The notes beneath the pieces are model-generated. The model was not told the origin of the DNA and ran no database searches. It worked only from the letters and a program-made list of their open reading frames with translations. The position numbers and the translations under genes were made by a program. 64,000 nucleotides of DNA from contig NC_037255.1 in NCBI RefSeq assembly GCF_000002425.4, positions 3,830,735 through 3,894,734 of the forward strand, read 5' to 3'. Within the stretch, counting starts at the first letter, position 1. The number at the start of each line of letters is the position of its first letter. This document shows positions 13,331 to 30,000 of the stretch, one piece after another. This DNA is from Physcomitrium patens (taxonomy: Eukaryota; Streptophyta; Bryopsida; Funariales; Funariaceae).

Positions 13331-14362
13331 TGAAGTTACAACACTTAGCATTAGCAAGGTTGCACACAAAAGGGAGTATGGAGTAAGATAACTCTTACTT
13401 CATACACTTGTTACTTATAGGTGGTGATTGCCAACCAACAAGGCAACTTTCATCAACATTACATCCATTTCTACTTCATTCAAGTAAACCCTTGATTCTT
13501 TCTTGACCTAGCCGCCACCTACAAACCTTAGCCAACATCTACAAATCCTAGAAGCCACCTTAATAACTTTGTTATACTCTTTGCTACCTTTTGATCACTA
13601 ACAACTTATCTAAGGTAATACCTTTTACTAAGTGACTTACTTCAACACTCCCACTTTTCTATTGGTCAAAGGGCTTTCAATCCTAATGCCTTTGTTAATA
13701 TGTGGTGTCTATCCTTTACTAATGTCTTTGTCAACAAATCAGCAAGTATGTCTTCTTTTGCACATTATTTCATATCAATCACTCCCATTTCAATCTTCTC
13801 TCTTATGAAGTGATGTTGAATGTGAATATGTTTTGTCCTTGAATGATGCTTGGGATTCTTTGCAATTGTAAGACATTGTTGATTGTTATACTCCATTAGA
13901 GTTGCTTCTATTTGCATATCTCCAATGTCCTCCAAAAGTTGTCTTAGCCATATTGCCCAAGGCTTGTTGTCATGTACTCTACTTCCATTGTTGACCTTGC
14001 AATTGTTGGTTGTCTCTTGAATTCCATGATATAGCTCTCACTCCAACAAAGAACACATATCCCATTGTTGATCTTCTATCATTTGCATCTCCAACCCAAT
14101 CCGCATCACAATAACCATGCAAAATAATGTTATCACCTCCAAGGCATAATTTGAAATTCAAAGTGCCTTTTAAGTACCTCATGATTCTTTTGATGGTTGC
14201 CCAATGGATTGGTCCAGCCTTTGTCATGTGTTGGCTCACAACACTCACTGCATATGCAAGATCCACCCTTAAGCCAACCATTGCATACATTAGTGAACCC
14301 ATTGCTGCCTTGTATGGAATTCTTTGCATTTGACCTTCAACTTTAGCAAATTCTTCATCCAT
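13331..14362 (-). mobile_element. Ty1/Copia 3' fragment: RNase H, PPT and 3' LTR
   Basis: The minus-strand frame 13979-14362 matches the end of Copia Pol. It has the SLMYAM region, a stretch like RRIMRYLKGT, and the CDADWVGD RNase H motif. RNase H-like sequence continues to about 13671 and is followed by a polypurine tract (13648-13659). The LTR beyond it begins TGTTGAAG at 13647 in minus orientation. Its likely far end is about 13331 (TG...CA convention). Only the 3' end of the element is present. It is broken and old, and its upstream edge meets the start of another repeat at 14363. Confidence 0.75.
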
Positions 14363-14430
14363 TGTCGTATTACGTGCTATCTTGCTTGAGAACGCACCGA
14401 GCGTCTAGCTGTGGAAGATAAAACAATGTT
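14363..14430 (+). repeat. Possible start of the copy A-type repeat
   Basis: About 60 bases starting TGTCGTATTACG match the first bases of copies A and B, including the TCTTGCTTGAGAA and CTAGCTGTGGAAG words. Here the sequence is less AT-shifted than in those copies. It abuts the end of the Copia fragment. Beyond about 14430 I cannot align it with the other copies, so the far end is not determined. Confidence 0.4.
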
Positions 14431-16199
14431 TTGCAAGTACTCGGGTAAGCTAGTAGGTTTCAACCATCTAAATACAAATATTTTGGATTTCAATGTAAAA
14501 GCTTAATCCCAATACAAACAGCTTAGAAATACTATTTTTAATAACTTCAAGATATTATAAGTACAAAGTCTTTTGTTATTTGTTAGTTTTTATTTTATTT
14601 TATTTTATTATTTTATTATTTTATTTTATTTTATTTTATTTTTAACTCTAACTCTAGACAACGAGCTTCAGTAATCTGTAATTCTCAATCTGACTGTCCG
14701 ATTGTTGTAAATTTCTACCACTAGTGTCTTTGCAAGCCTTCCAAATGCTCAAGAAGTTTCAATCCAATCTAACTTACAAGTTGCAAGAAAACACCATTAA
14801 CCCACACTAATGTATCTTGATCGCCGCCTAGAAGTCTTCGACTTACCACGCCAAAAGTCACCTTATTCCAACTGGTAGATCTCCAAATATTACAGAAATC
14901 CTAAACAACCTCAATCTGCTAACTTCCGATACCTCTTTACACTAATGGTCAAATATCCTCTACCTATTCCATCAGATTAGCACAACTTTTTGCATGCACT
15001 CGGCATACTCAACCCTCTAGACACCTCTAAATTTCAACCGCAAAGGTTTTTCCAATTTCACAAAACAGTCAAGAATATCAGCCTTAACTTTATTGCAAAA
15101 AACCCAATTCACCAATACAAACACTGACTTTCAACAACGATTGCAAAAGTCCTCCCAAACCCGATGAACCCAATTCTGTTGAATTATGCAATTCGAAAAA
15201 ATAGGACACATTTGCCACTGCAATGAAAGCTTGTGATATCGTCCCTCAACGATTATTCCATGTTAGAGGCATAAATGAAATGAATGCTAAAAAAATGATA
15301 TCGACTGCATAGAGGTAGAAATTCTGCTTAGCATTTGCTGAAATATATTTACGACGCTATGATTCTGTGCGTCCGAGCTTTCTTCATCTCATAACTCTCT
15401 GAATTTGCCGAAGTCGTTTGTTCTTGGCAACTCTGGTGTACCGCAACGGCTGATATGATAAAGAACAAGTTGTTTATCTCCTTGGAAGCTCCTGTGAAGG
15501 GCCAAGCCGGTTGGCGAGAGAAAGTTTGAATAGATTTGAAGCACGATGAATCCTGTAACAGTGGAAGTTACAATGATGCCCGAGAAGTTCACCACTATCT
15601 GATTCTCTCCTCACATTTACCACTTGCTCTGCTCAAATCCTGGCAGAACTTTACCATCGACAACTCCTTAACATGGCTCTGAAGAACCAGGATTTGAATA
15701 CGACCATCGCCCGAATTTTAGTTTCCTATTCGAATGTTCCGATCAAGAAAAGAAATCACGATATCTATGACTGCACGAGTTCGACGTACAATTTCAGACA
15801 CGCGTGACCTACATACAGGTTTGCCTACATCCCCCTTCAAACTTCAGTAACATCAATGTTCAACACTCATTCTTCTTTCAAATTATCCCTGCGACTTATG
15901 TAGTAACCAATTCTGTGATCAACGAATTGGTTTTCGTAAGAGGTGCTGCTCTCCACTTCCACGGCGACTCCCACGTCGTATTGAAAAATCAACCTCGTCT
16001 TGGGAAGCATCGAAGATTCGAAGCCACAGAGGACAGCCACACTGCAAGTCAATAGTACAGCCAGCAACAAGGTTTGTCTTATGGACCGCATTGTGCGTGG
16101 TCTGTGTCTTGGCAGCAAATTTGAAATACCCCTGCGCAAAATATATTTTGAAAAAAAGGCCAAGACGTGCACAGTAATTAGTGATACTTAGTAATTTCG

Positions 16200-16200
<1 letters not shown>
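14431..16200. other. GC-richer island, no confident gene
   Basis: Composition is higher in GC than the flanks from about 14640 on. It begins with a long TTTTA-type tract (about 14588-14640). No family is recognised in any frame. The minus ORF 15389-15595 starts at GTG and has no recognisable domain. One minus-strand ORF with a signal-peptide-like start is listed separately. The island could be the remainder of an LTR-like insertion starting at 14363, or a decayed gene. Confidence 0.35.
15867..16091 (-). CDS. Possible small secreted peptide
   Basis: A 74-codon ATG-started frame. The first 25 or so residues look like a signal peptide: a basic start (MRSIRQ), a hydrophobic core of L, A, V and C, then a polar stretch after VLCGFESS. 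The rest has no family that I recognise and only two cysteines, both in the hydrophobic leader, so it is not a typical cysteine-rich peptide. The frame also runs open upstream of this ATG to 16172. No promoter or splice evidence supports it. It could be chance, or one exon of a longer gene in this GC-richer island. Confidence is low. Confidence 0.2.
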   Translation of the reverse strand: MRSIRQTLLLAVLLTCSVAVLCGFESSMLPKTRLIFQYDVGVAVEVESSTSYENQFVDHRIGYYISRRDNLKEE

Positions 16201-20687
<4,487 letters not shown>

Positions 20688-22277
20688 GGTATTGTATTAT
20701 GTATATTCTTGCTTGAAAATACACTAGGTACCTAGCTGTGGAAGGTAAGTAGAAATGCAACAATAATCCTACCAAATCTAATAAAGTCTTATTAAACTTT
20801 AGATAATCCTTAATAACTCTTATTAGACTTTAACCAATCCAAGAAAATTTAAAAGAAGTTACAAAAGAAACATAAAGAAGTCATAAATTACTCTCAAAGA
20901 AATATAATAAAGAAATCCTATAAAAATATAAAAATAAAATCTTGAAGAGATAATAATAATCTTAAAAAATATTAGAAATAGAAATTTTTAAAGAAATAAT
21001 AAATAATTCTTTAAAAACTATAAATAGAATTCTTTAATAGTTTCTAAATAAACTTTTATCCAATCTTAATTTAATCCTTCATGAACCTTAACCAAATCTT
21101 ATATCAAACCTTAATGAAATCCTAATGAAATCCTAAACCTTAACCAAATCCAAAATTCTGGATCAATTCTAATGAAATCTAAAATCATAAACAAATCCTA
21201 ATTAAATCTCAAGAGAATCCTAAGTACATCTTAGTTAATTACTATAGTTATTTGAAACTTCAATAAATATTAATTGAACCATTAATCTTAACTAAAATTT
21301 TATCCAGACTTCAATCAATAAGCAATTATAAAGCACACAAAATTTGAAAAGAATTGGACTTACCAATTGTAAGAAAAGCTCCCCAAATCTCTTCTTTGTT
21401 AGCCAACCTCCTTTTCCATCTTGAATGTTGATCTTTCAACAAAGATTTCTCCTCATAGAACTATTCAATTACTCCAAAATTTGAATTATGTATAGATATT
21501 AAAGTCTAAATTGCTCTCACTAATTTTTGCTTCATTCAAACTAGCAAATTTTGTCATTTTGCCAGATCTCTCTGTGATCTTAAATTTTAATTATTCAAGA
21601 CCATAATCCACAAAAACTCTTATAATCTTCAATCTATCTGTTTGATTGATCTCAAATTTTTCATACACATTTAAAACAAGCACAATGACAAAACTTCAAA
21701 TTTTTTACTCATAAATATGTTACAAAACTCACAATATCCTCAAATTTGTAAACTTGTGTTTATTTCTCAAAATCTAAATCCCCCTAATATATTATTAACT
21801 TTGAAAATCCCTCAAATCATCAATGTTAATCCAAATGACATGATACTAACTCTCAAAAATCTCTTCTCAAGTTTGCTCCCTAATCTAGCTCTTTGATTGA
21901 CAAAAGAATCCCAAAGTCGCCATAGGAGTGTAGTTTTGTTCCTCATGGTCTGATTTTGATCCATATTTATAACAAATCATCTCTAAGTATCAATTTTTGG
22001 TAATTTGAGGTAATTTTTGCTTAAAATTTTTGTTAACTCTCTCTTAAAGATGTTTATATTATTTACTTTGATTTGATGCATTTATGTCCTTGCAAAATAA
22101 ATAGAAGTCTCTTCTATAAAATGCAACATTAAGACTATATGTTTTTGCTACCTTTCTATCATTTATCTTTGTTTTTTTTAATTTTTTTTAATTTTTTTAT
22201 TATATCTTTCTACTAGGCTCTTCTATAATAACATCCATATTTTTATTTTTCACCATATGTAGTGTTACCACACAACA
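20688..22277 (+). mobile_element. Repeat family copy B, solo-LTR-like
   Basis: Collinear with copy A: start TGGTATTGTATTATG, then TTCTTGCTTGAAAATACACT and CTAGCTGTGGAAGGTAAG, a degenerate AATCCTAAT-type array (about 21055-21250), a shared 3' half, and the end GTTACCACACAACA. The array is shorter than in A. There is no coding capacity. The ends again fit TG...CA. Old, judging by many differences from A. Confidence 0.55.
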
Positions 22278-22639
22278 TCAGTACCAAGATATATTTCATG
22301 ATGATGTTGAAACTTTTTTGTAAGGTCTTCCAAAAAAAATATTATTATTGTAATTGCCCACAACTTCAACATAGTAAACCGCAAAATCATGATATGCAAT
22401 TGCTATGAGAGTAGCTTTTCTTTTAGTGTATATATATATATATATATATATAACCAAACCATAAGATCAAAATCCATTTTATTATATTTCATGTTATTCA
22501 TTCAAACTGTTACAGTGATTGTGAGTTGCTTAATTGACCACATTCCCACAGCAACACAAACACAAATCAAGTTAACACACATTAATGTCCAAGTTAGCAC
22601 ACTAATTGTTTGCAACCCTAAAAAACTGCATGATATTTA

Positions 22640-23261
22640 TTCCAACACCGTTTAGAAAAGACCTTGAAACAAACCCGGAACCGCTGTAACGATACCGGGG
22701 GGCAAAGAGGTGAAAAGAAAGCAAAATTCGCGGAAGGCAACTTTGTTACGTTTTTGTTTTAACTTTTGTTTACCGGGGGAAGGAGAACCGGTCGAGCCCG
22801 AGCCGGGACAAATCATGGTGGGGCTGCAAGCAGCAGCAGAGCCGGTCCCGTCGCGGGAGCATAGCCGAGGACGAGGCAAGGGCAAGCTAAGCAATGGCCA
22901 TCATATTATATTTGCAAGTAAGCAGCGGCGGCGGCGTCCATGTCGGCGCGCGCTGGATTTGCTTCTCGTCCTTCTTTCCCTTCCCTTCGTGTTGATGTTG
23001 CTTTCTTTCACCCGTGTCCCCTCTCCCTTCAAGTATTTAGTCGCGATTAACATATTCTTCGTCTTCATCCCGCGCCACATCAACCTCCAGATCCCGCTCC
23101 CCTGTTAGGTCGCCCTAGGGTTTCTCGACCCCATCTCAAAGGAGCCTCGGTCGCACCGTCGGGGGAGTGTGTGTAGCTGTGGTCGAAGCCAGCTTCGGGC
23201 CATCAGGCGCTTCCCCTCTCGCCGCTGGTTTCTTAAGAATTTCTCTTCACAGCCCCTCACT
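22640..23261 (+). promoter_or_regulatory. NAP1 promoter and 5' leader region
   Basis: The sequence turns abruptly GC-rich at about 22640 and stays so up to the NAP1 start codon, as expected for a plant promoter and 5' UTR. The ORFs on both strands here (22652-22894, 22710-23108, 22901-23083) overlap one another and have low-complexity arginine-rich or serine-rich content, so I read them as chance. A clear TATA box and transcription start were not fixed by eye. Confidence 0.5.
23116..23123 (-). promoter_or_regulatory. Telo-box (AAACCCTA on the minus strand)
   Basis: TAGGGTTT on the plus strand, 139 bases upstream of the NAP1 start codon. In plants this motif is known from promoters and leaders of genes active in dividing cells, which suits a histone chaperone. 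A single match of this length could also be chance. Confidence 0.4.
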
Positions 23262-26061
23262 ATGTCGGACACCGGAGCCCCTGGCGGCGCTGCAGGTATG
23301 CGTCTGATGGATGGTTCTCTATGGATTTATGTGTGTGTGTCTGTGTTTTTTTTGCGATTCTGGCTTGGCCGGCTTTAGCTTTTCAGTGTGGAGAATAGTC
23401 TGTGTTTCTCCTGTATTCGTTTCTCAGTGCTTGTTCGTATTTCAAAAAACTACAGATTTGCGTTGCTTCTCTTTCCCCTTATGTTTAGTTGTCAGAATCG
23501 AGTTGTCCTTCTACGTTTAGGTTTCTTTGTCGTCCTTATATTGTTGGTGTGATGAACTAGATATGCACTTTTTCGCTCTGCATGTATCTTGGGAGTACCT
23601 TAGAGGAAGCAGACCTGAATAAAAACCGCGCTTTTTAGTTTTCTATTGTCATTGAAAACATATCAGTTATCTAAATCACTTGACAATGAATGTTGGCTTT
23701 TAATTAAAGCCAGCAAAATCACCGATGAATCAATCTCGGTGAGTGCGGACGACCTCGCCGGAGTGGCGAATGTCCAGAACGTTCTGAATGGGAACTCATC
23801 CGGATTCGTAGCGACACTCCCTGCTCAGGTCCAGGCTAGGGTGAAGGTCCTTCAAGAAATTCAGGTTGGCGCATGCCCTGGAATAAATATTCATTTAATG
23901 CATGAATGACACCATGAGATCATTGGTGCCAGTACCGCATGGCTACTTTTTGAGTGAGATTGAGTTCCCTCAGTACAATCCTCAGATCCTCCCATCTGCT
24001 TCGTGACATTTGACGACCTGATGCTTGTCTCTGTCTGTTCTCAGTCCGAGCATGATAAACTTGAAGCCAAATTTCACGAGGAGAGAGCTGCTCTTGAAGC
24101 TAAGTACCAGAAGTTGTATGAACCTCTGTATGCCAAGGTAAATGTCTTCAGTGGAAGTAAATTAGTCTTGTTAACTAGTTTGCGTTTTATCAGAAGTTCT
24201 TTGACGTTGGTACATTATACTCATAGTACTACTCTCTAGAAGTAGTGTTTGTTCAGTTGGCTTTTTGATAATCTGGTGTTTTACCCTAACTTCATTTCTG
24301 GCATATCAGAGATCGGATATCGTTAATGGTGTTGTAGATGTTGAGGCTCCCAAGGGTGAAGCTCCAGAAGCAACACCTGCTTCTGAGGAGGGAGCTGAAA
24401 CAGGTGCTATGCTTACTTTGTTACCATCTTTTACTAGGTTAACGCATTGTCAGGAAATGTGACGAACTTCTGTGATTCGTCTTCCTCCCTTGTCTCTCAC
24501 TACGACACAACTGGTTTGCAGTGAAAGGAGTACCAGAGTTCTGGCTCATGGCGATGAAGACGAACGACATAGTCAACATGCAGGTAATTTTATATTTTAT
24601 ACACATCCTGAATGGGTTTGTTGATGATGTTTGATGTGAGTCATGTGCTTCAGTTTCCTCTTAACTTGGGTGGAACTATCTTTCGGTGATAGATTACCGA
24701 ACGCGATGAGGCCGCCCTGAAACACTTGAAGGATATTAAATCTAGCAATCTCGAGGAGAACAAGGGATTTAAACTTGACTTCTATTTTGAGGAGAATCCT
24801 TTTTTCAAAAACACCGTGGTAAGTATACTGTGCTCGCTTATTAAAATGAGCTTTGACTTACAATCTGTATTTTTTGAATTTAGATTTCAGTAGTTTAAAT
24901 CTAGCCGGGAGAAATCCTTAACTACCCATCGTTTGTGCAGTTGAGCAAAACGTACCACATGCTTGACGACGATGAACCAATTTTGGAACGCGCAGTGGGG
25001 TGAGTCCCATCATCTACATATTATATAGAACTTCGATCGAGAGGGTTTGAACTGTATTTACGCCACCTTTGTGTAGGTTACCACGTTCGATAGTGAATTA
25101 ATTCGTCCCTCACCTGAACCTGTCCGGATTCTCAGAACCGAGATCGAGTGGACTTCCGGGAAGAATCTGACTCAGAAGGTCATGAAGAAAAAGCCCAAGA
25201 AAGGAGCGAAGAATACTAAGCCAGTCACTAAAACTGAGCCGTGTGAGAGCTTCTTCAACTTTTTTAGCCCACCGCAAGTTCCTGAGGATGACGACATTGA
25301 TCAAGACACCGCAGAGGCTCTACAAGATTCTATGGAGCAGGACTATGATATTGGGTATGTGCAGTGCTTGGAAGTCCGTGTGCAAGTAATGTCGAATCAT
25401 TATAATGGAACACTCACGTTAATTTGCTGGAATACTCATGTGAACTCGTTCCGTATCGTTTCAGATCCACTATTAGGGATAAAATTATTCCTCATGCTGT
25501 ATCATGGTTCACTGGAGACGCCCTTGAAGGCGAGTTTGAAGATGATGATGATGACGAGGAGGATGACGAAGACGTTGAGGATGAGGAAGATGATGAAGAT
25601 GAGGAGGACGATGACGATGAGGACGAGGAAGAAGAGGTATCTACAGGCTTCCAATTGTCAATGAAATCTTTATTTTTCACTGTCCATTGCGCTGTCGCAT
25701 TCCTAGTCGACTTTCATTTTTTGACAAGCTGAGTGGCAGAGAATGTCTACTGTGAAATCGAAACGATGTTGTGAATATATCTAGGTTGGGTCTCTATTGT
25801 TAAATTTCACTTCCTGACGCTCTGTTTTGTGGTGTTTGCAGACTGTGGCCCCCGTAAAGAAGGTAACTTGATAACGTCCACCTTCAATGAGATTGGATCT
25901 GTTCTGTATTAAATCGGCTCTTCAATTCACCCTATTCAGTTTCTCCACTTTAAAAGTTCTCCCCTCGTGTACTTAGTCTTCTATGTGATCAGGGTCGTGC
26001 ACCAAAGGCAGCTGGTGGGAAGCAACAAGGTGATGAACCACCAGAATGCAAGCAGCAGTAA
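23262..26061 (+). CDS. NAP1: Nucleosome assembly protein 1 (NAP1) family histone chaperone
   Basis: Exons by splice sites and frame: 23262-23295, 23710-23864, 24045-24137, 24310-24403, 24522-24583, 24693-24818, 24941-24999, 25136-25354, 25465-25636, 25842-25862, 25993-26061. All ten introns are GT-AG, and the 1104 bases give 367 aa. NAP1 proteins bind H2A-H2B and H3-H4, shuttle between cytosol and nucleus, and assist nucleosome assembly. Visible parts: the dimerisation helix (about residues 45-92, with [20 protein letters not shown]), the conserved VPEFWLMAM (from about 128) and FYFEENPFF (from about 175), a basic KKKPKKGAK cluster near 225, FFNFFSPP, then [15 protein letters not shown], an acidic tail (about 302-338) and a C-terminal CKQQ. 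Plant NAP1 proteins carry the same CKQQ box, and farnesylation is known in Arabidopsis. Length and motif order fit the family. The gene looks intact. Confidence 0.95.
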
Positions 26062-26641
26062 TTTCAATCTGTTCTCAAATCGGCGCTTGTTTTCATTAAA
26101 ACATGACTTATACACATCTCCTGTCTTTTCTTAAAAGCATACTGCTTTTATGTAGTCAAACGTAGGGAATGTTAACATTCACCTTCTGGAAGTTATCGCA
26201 GAAACAACTCAGTTCAAGTAGCATTGACTATTTATAGAGAACCTGTAACCACGTCTGAAATTTTAAATCACAACACATCCTTTGTCATTTCTTGCCACAA
26301 TTGCTGTCCATTTTTTCTACTGGATTGTACAATGTGGGGTATAGTAAGTGCACTGTACAATCAAAATCATAATATATTTACTGATCAGAACACATGTCTA
26401 CCCCTTAAATAATTCACCGCCTGAAACTGGGCAAAGGATATTCCTAAGATGTGAATCATTAAGCTAATTAATATCCAACTATTTATTACTTTTGTAAATG
26501 TGCTAATCTCCTACCTAATGGCCAGCATAGCATGGAGATAATTCGATCATTTTCTCACAGTGCCAAGTTTTGTTGATAAATTCAATGGTTGAACATTATT
26601 TCTGATCCATACAACAGTATGTCTTGATTCAGGAACCGACG
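26062..26641 (+). other. NAP1 3' UTR and downstream spacer
   Basis: No coding sequence is recognised. The composition falls off gradually from gene-like to AT-rich. The 3' UTR probably ends within the first few hundred bases, but no decisive polyadenylation signal was identified. Confidence 0.4.
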
Positions 26642-26816
26642 GATCTAACAAATTTTTTGAACAAATACTTATTAGTTTGATAAATTCTATCTCCGTATTG
26701 TTGGTGTGGAGAATATTTGGAGAGTCACAAGATCTAACAAATTTTTTAAACAAATATTTATTAGTTTGATAAATTCTCTGTATTGTTGGTGTGGAGAATA
26801 TTTGGAGAGTTACAAG
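26642..26816. repeat. 89-bp tandem duplication at the edge of a Copia LTR
   Basis: Unit 1 (26642-26730) and unit 2 (26731 to about 26816) both begin GATCTAACAAATTTTTT and both end with the LTR-edge sequence TGTTGGTGTGGAGAATATTT. The duplication includes the outer edge of the Copia left LTR plus flanking DNA, so it arose after or during insertion. Confidence 0.7.
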
Positions 26817-27039
26817 AGGTGGAGAATATTTGGATTGTTACAAGAACAGTTAGAAGTAATGTGTACAAAAAAACACATATACATGTGAGAGGGAGTGTAG
26901 TGATGTGGTTATCTCACGTATATAAAGAAGGGGAAAAAAACAGTTTCTCTCCACTACATTCTAAACACTATAGCTATTGTATCCACTATAAACTACAATA
27001 AATATTATAGAGTGCTGGTTGTATTTAATGCTCTCAACA
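26784..27039 (-). repeat. Copia left LTR (3' LTR of the element)
   Basis: About 256 bases, bounded by TG and CA in element orientation. It aligns with the right LTR over GTTAGAAGTAATGTGTA and ACTACATTCTAAACACTATA. It has a short internal repeat (GGAGAATATTTGGA twice) that the right copy lacks. Confidence 0.75.
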
Positions 27040-30000
27040 CTCTTTACTTGTTATAATATTTTATATAACATAAAATTTGCATAGAATTATGATCTATACT
27101 TTTTTATAATCTTGCAAGATTAACACCTATTGCCTCAATAAAACCTTATCTAGAAAACTCTTATTGTATCCAAAGGCAAAACCATAGATGAAGGAAAAAG
27201 AGCACATCATTTTAAGAGTTTATTAACTTTCTTGCATATAAAAAGCAAGTTGCAGCATGCCAATGCCATAAATAAATCGACAATAGTTGCTTAAAAGGAG
27301 CACTTTGGTGAGGAGATCAACAAGGTTATTTGCAGATTCAATTTCTTGATCTTAAGTGTTTGATCAATAATCAAGTCATGGATATAACTAAAATACTTCG
27401 GATCAATATACTTTGTCTTCTTGCCTTTAATGAAACTAACTTGCATCTGTACATCACAAGCTTTATTGTCTTTATATAAGATAGTTGGAAAATCATCATA
27501 TGAAAGTCCATAGGTTGTTTGAATAAGTTTATTAATTGATTACAATCAAATATATTCTTGAGATACTTCATGTAAAGTAATAATTTTTGCATGGTTGGAT
27601 GAAGTTGTAGTTACAGTTTGTTTCACTGATTTCTATGATATTACAGCTCCATATCTTAAGAATACATAGCATATTTGAGATTTAGCTGTTGCAATATCAG
27701 ATTTATATCCTACGTCAAAATATCCAACCAATTTTGGATCTGCATATTGTGTGTAGTATAATCCCAAATTTTTAGGGTTTTTTAAATAACATAATAAATA
27801 TTTAATGTCATTTCAATGTTGTAGTCTTACAAGAACACTAACTGCAAATGCAATATCTGGTCTTATAGATGAGCTAAATATAAAAGTGCTTCAATTGCTA
27901 CAAGGTATGGATATTGATCTTCTAATATTTCTTCCTCTTTCTTGCACAGTTTGTATGGATTATGACCATCATGACCACATCCAACTATTAGTGTTGACAA
28001 TGAATAAGCATCAATTATATTGAATCTCCACAAGATTTGTCTAAGATATGTTAGTCGGTAGAGAAAAATACTACTATCTATGAAATGTATAATCTAAAGA
28101 GTAATGCAAAAAGTTATTTTTCCTTGCATTTTCACCTCAAATTCATAGATAAGTAGGTTAGTAGTTGCAATGCATAGAAATCTAGTTTCCATTAGATTAA
28201 GATCATCAACATATACAATAATGATTATAAAACCAATTTTATCTTGTTTGATAAATAAATAAGGGATTAGTGGATCACTTATAAACTTATTTTTAATTAA
28301 ATAATTTTGAAGATGTTGATACCACATGCATCCAAATTATTTTAGACCATACAAGGCCTTGTGTTATTTAATACCACGATATTGTTTTGGAGCAGGTACA
28401 TTTGGAGTTCCTGTTTCTAAACCATGTAGAACTTTCATATAAATATCTGCATCAAGAAAACCATACAAATATGTAGTTACCATATCTATGAAATACATCT
28501 CAAGGGTGGCATGAATTGCCATTTCAATAATATATTGAAATGTAATTGAATCCATGACTAGAAAATATGTAGATTTATAATCAATGCCAAACTGTTGGGT
28601 AAATCTTTGGACAACAAGACAAGCTTTACAGCCAGTTACTTGATCCTTAGCATCTTGCTTGCATATTAATACCATCTTATACTTCCCAAGGTGAGAAGTA
28701 AGAGTATCCACAATTGGACCAAAGACTTTCCTCTTACGTAAAGAAGCATATTTCTCCTCAATGGCAATTTTCCATTTTAACTAGTTAGAGCGACACATTG
28801 CTTCTTCAATGGTTTGAGATTTAGAATCATTTTTTTTTGTAAAAAAGAGCTTTTGCAATCTTGAATGCAAATGATTCATCTATTATAATAGATGATCTAT
28901 TTCAAATGTTGTTTGTAGCACAATATAGAACAAATAATTCTATATTCAATTTAGTTTTATTCTTCTTAATTTTAAGATTTTCTATTGTATGCGATGAAGG
29001 TATGATTTAAATGGACATATTATCATTAATTGATAGTTGTGTAGGTTTAGTAGGAACTTCCACCAAAACAATACGAGAAACACAATATATTATAGCTTTT
29101 TTCTTTTGTAGTTGCTTATTTAGTCCACAAGTTCTTTTAATTTTTGTTGTTTTAACCTGAGGTATATTAGTTAGTGGTATTGCAATTGGAGCAGGTTCAT
29201 TTTAAGCATCATTAATTGGAACTCTTGTAATCCGAGGCATATCATTGAAGCCATCAAGTGTTTCATCTGCAATCTATTTTAGTTAGAAAATCTTGACAAC
29301 TTTAGTTTCAGTCAAAGATGTTCTACAACTAAGATTCATTGTAAACATTTCTGGTGCTGCAAATATAAGTAATATATTTCTTTCTTGATTAAATATTCTT
29401 CTTTGAAGAGATCAAAATACATTTTCTTTAAAACAACAATTTTGAAAACATGCACGGAATAATGTGTAAGTTGAGAGTTCAATAATATGAATAATGCTTG
29501 ATAAATAAAAACCAACATATATGCCCTCTTATTGATGAGCTTTAATGATATGCCATTGAAATTTTAATACTGAAATCTAAGTATGGCAACCAAATACAAA
29601 TAGATGAGATACAATTAGAACACAATCTAAAATGAGTTCTTATGGTGTAATAATTTCAAGAAAAGAAAGTTAGAGGCATATTAATGTTGCTGCATACAAA
29701 ACTACATGATCCCACATAAATGCAAGTAAATTCGCCTGAAAAAGGAGTGGCTGGGTAATAAGTTGTATATGCTTTATAAATAACTTTACAAGTCTATTTT
29801 GAGCATGTTCATATGGGACACAATATGTCAACTCAATCCCTATTGCAATATAATAGTTTTTAAAAAACTTTGATGCAAATTCTTTTACATTGTCCATACA
29901 CAATGTTTTCATAGGATAATCAAGAAAATATGCTTGAAAACAAATAAGCATAGATATAAGATTGATAAATATCATATTTTGCATTGACAATAATGAAACA

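Noticed and set aside
14127-14333. 68-codon plus-strand ORF
   Set aside because: Antisense of the Copia RNase H region on the minus strand.
25492-25680. Minus-strand serine-rich ORF
   Set aside because: It is the antisense of the GAT/GAC/GAG run that encodes the acidic tail of NAP1.
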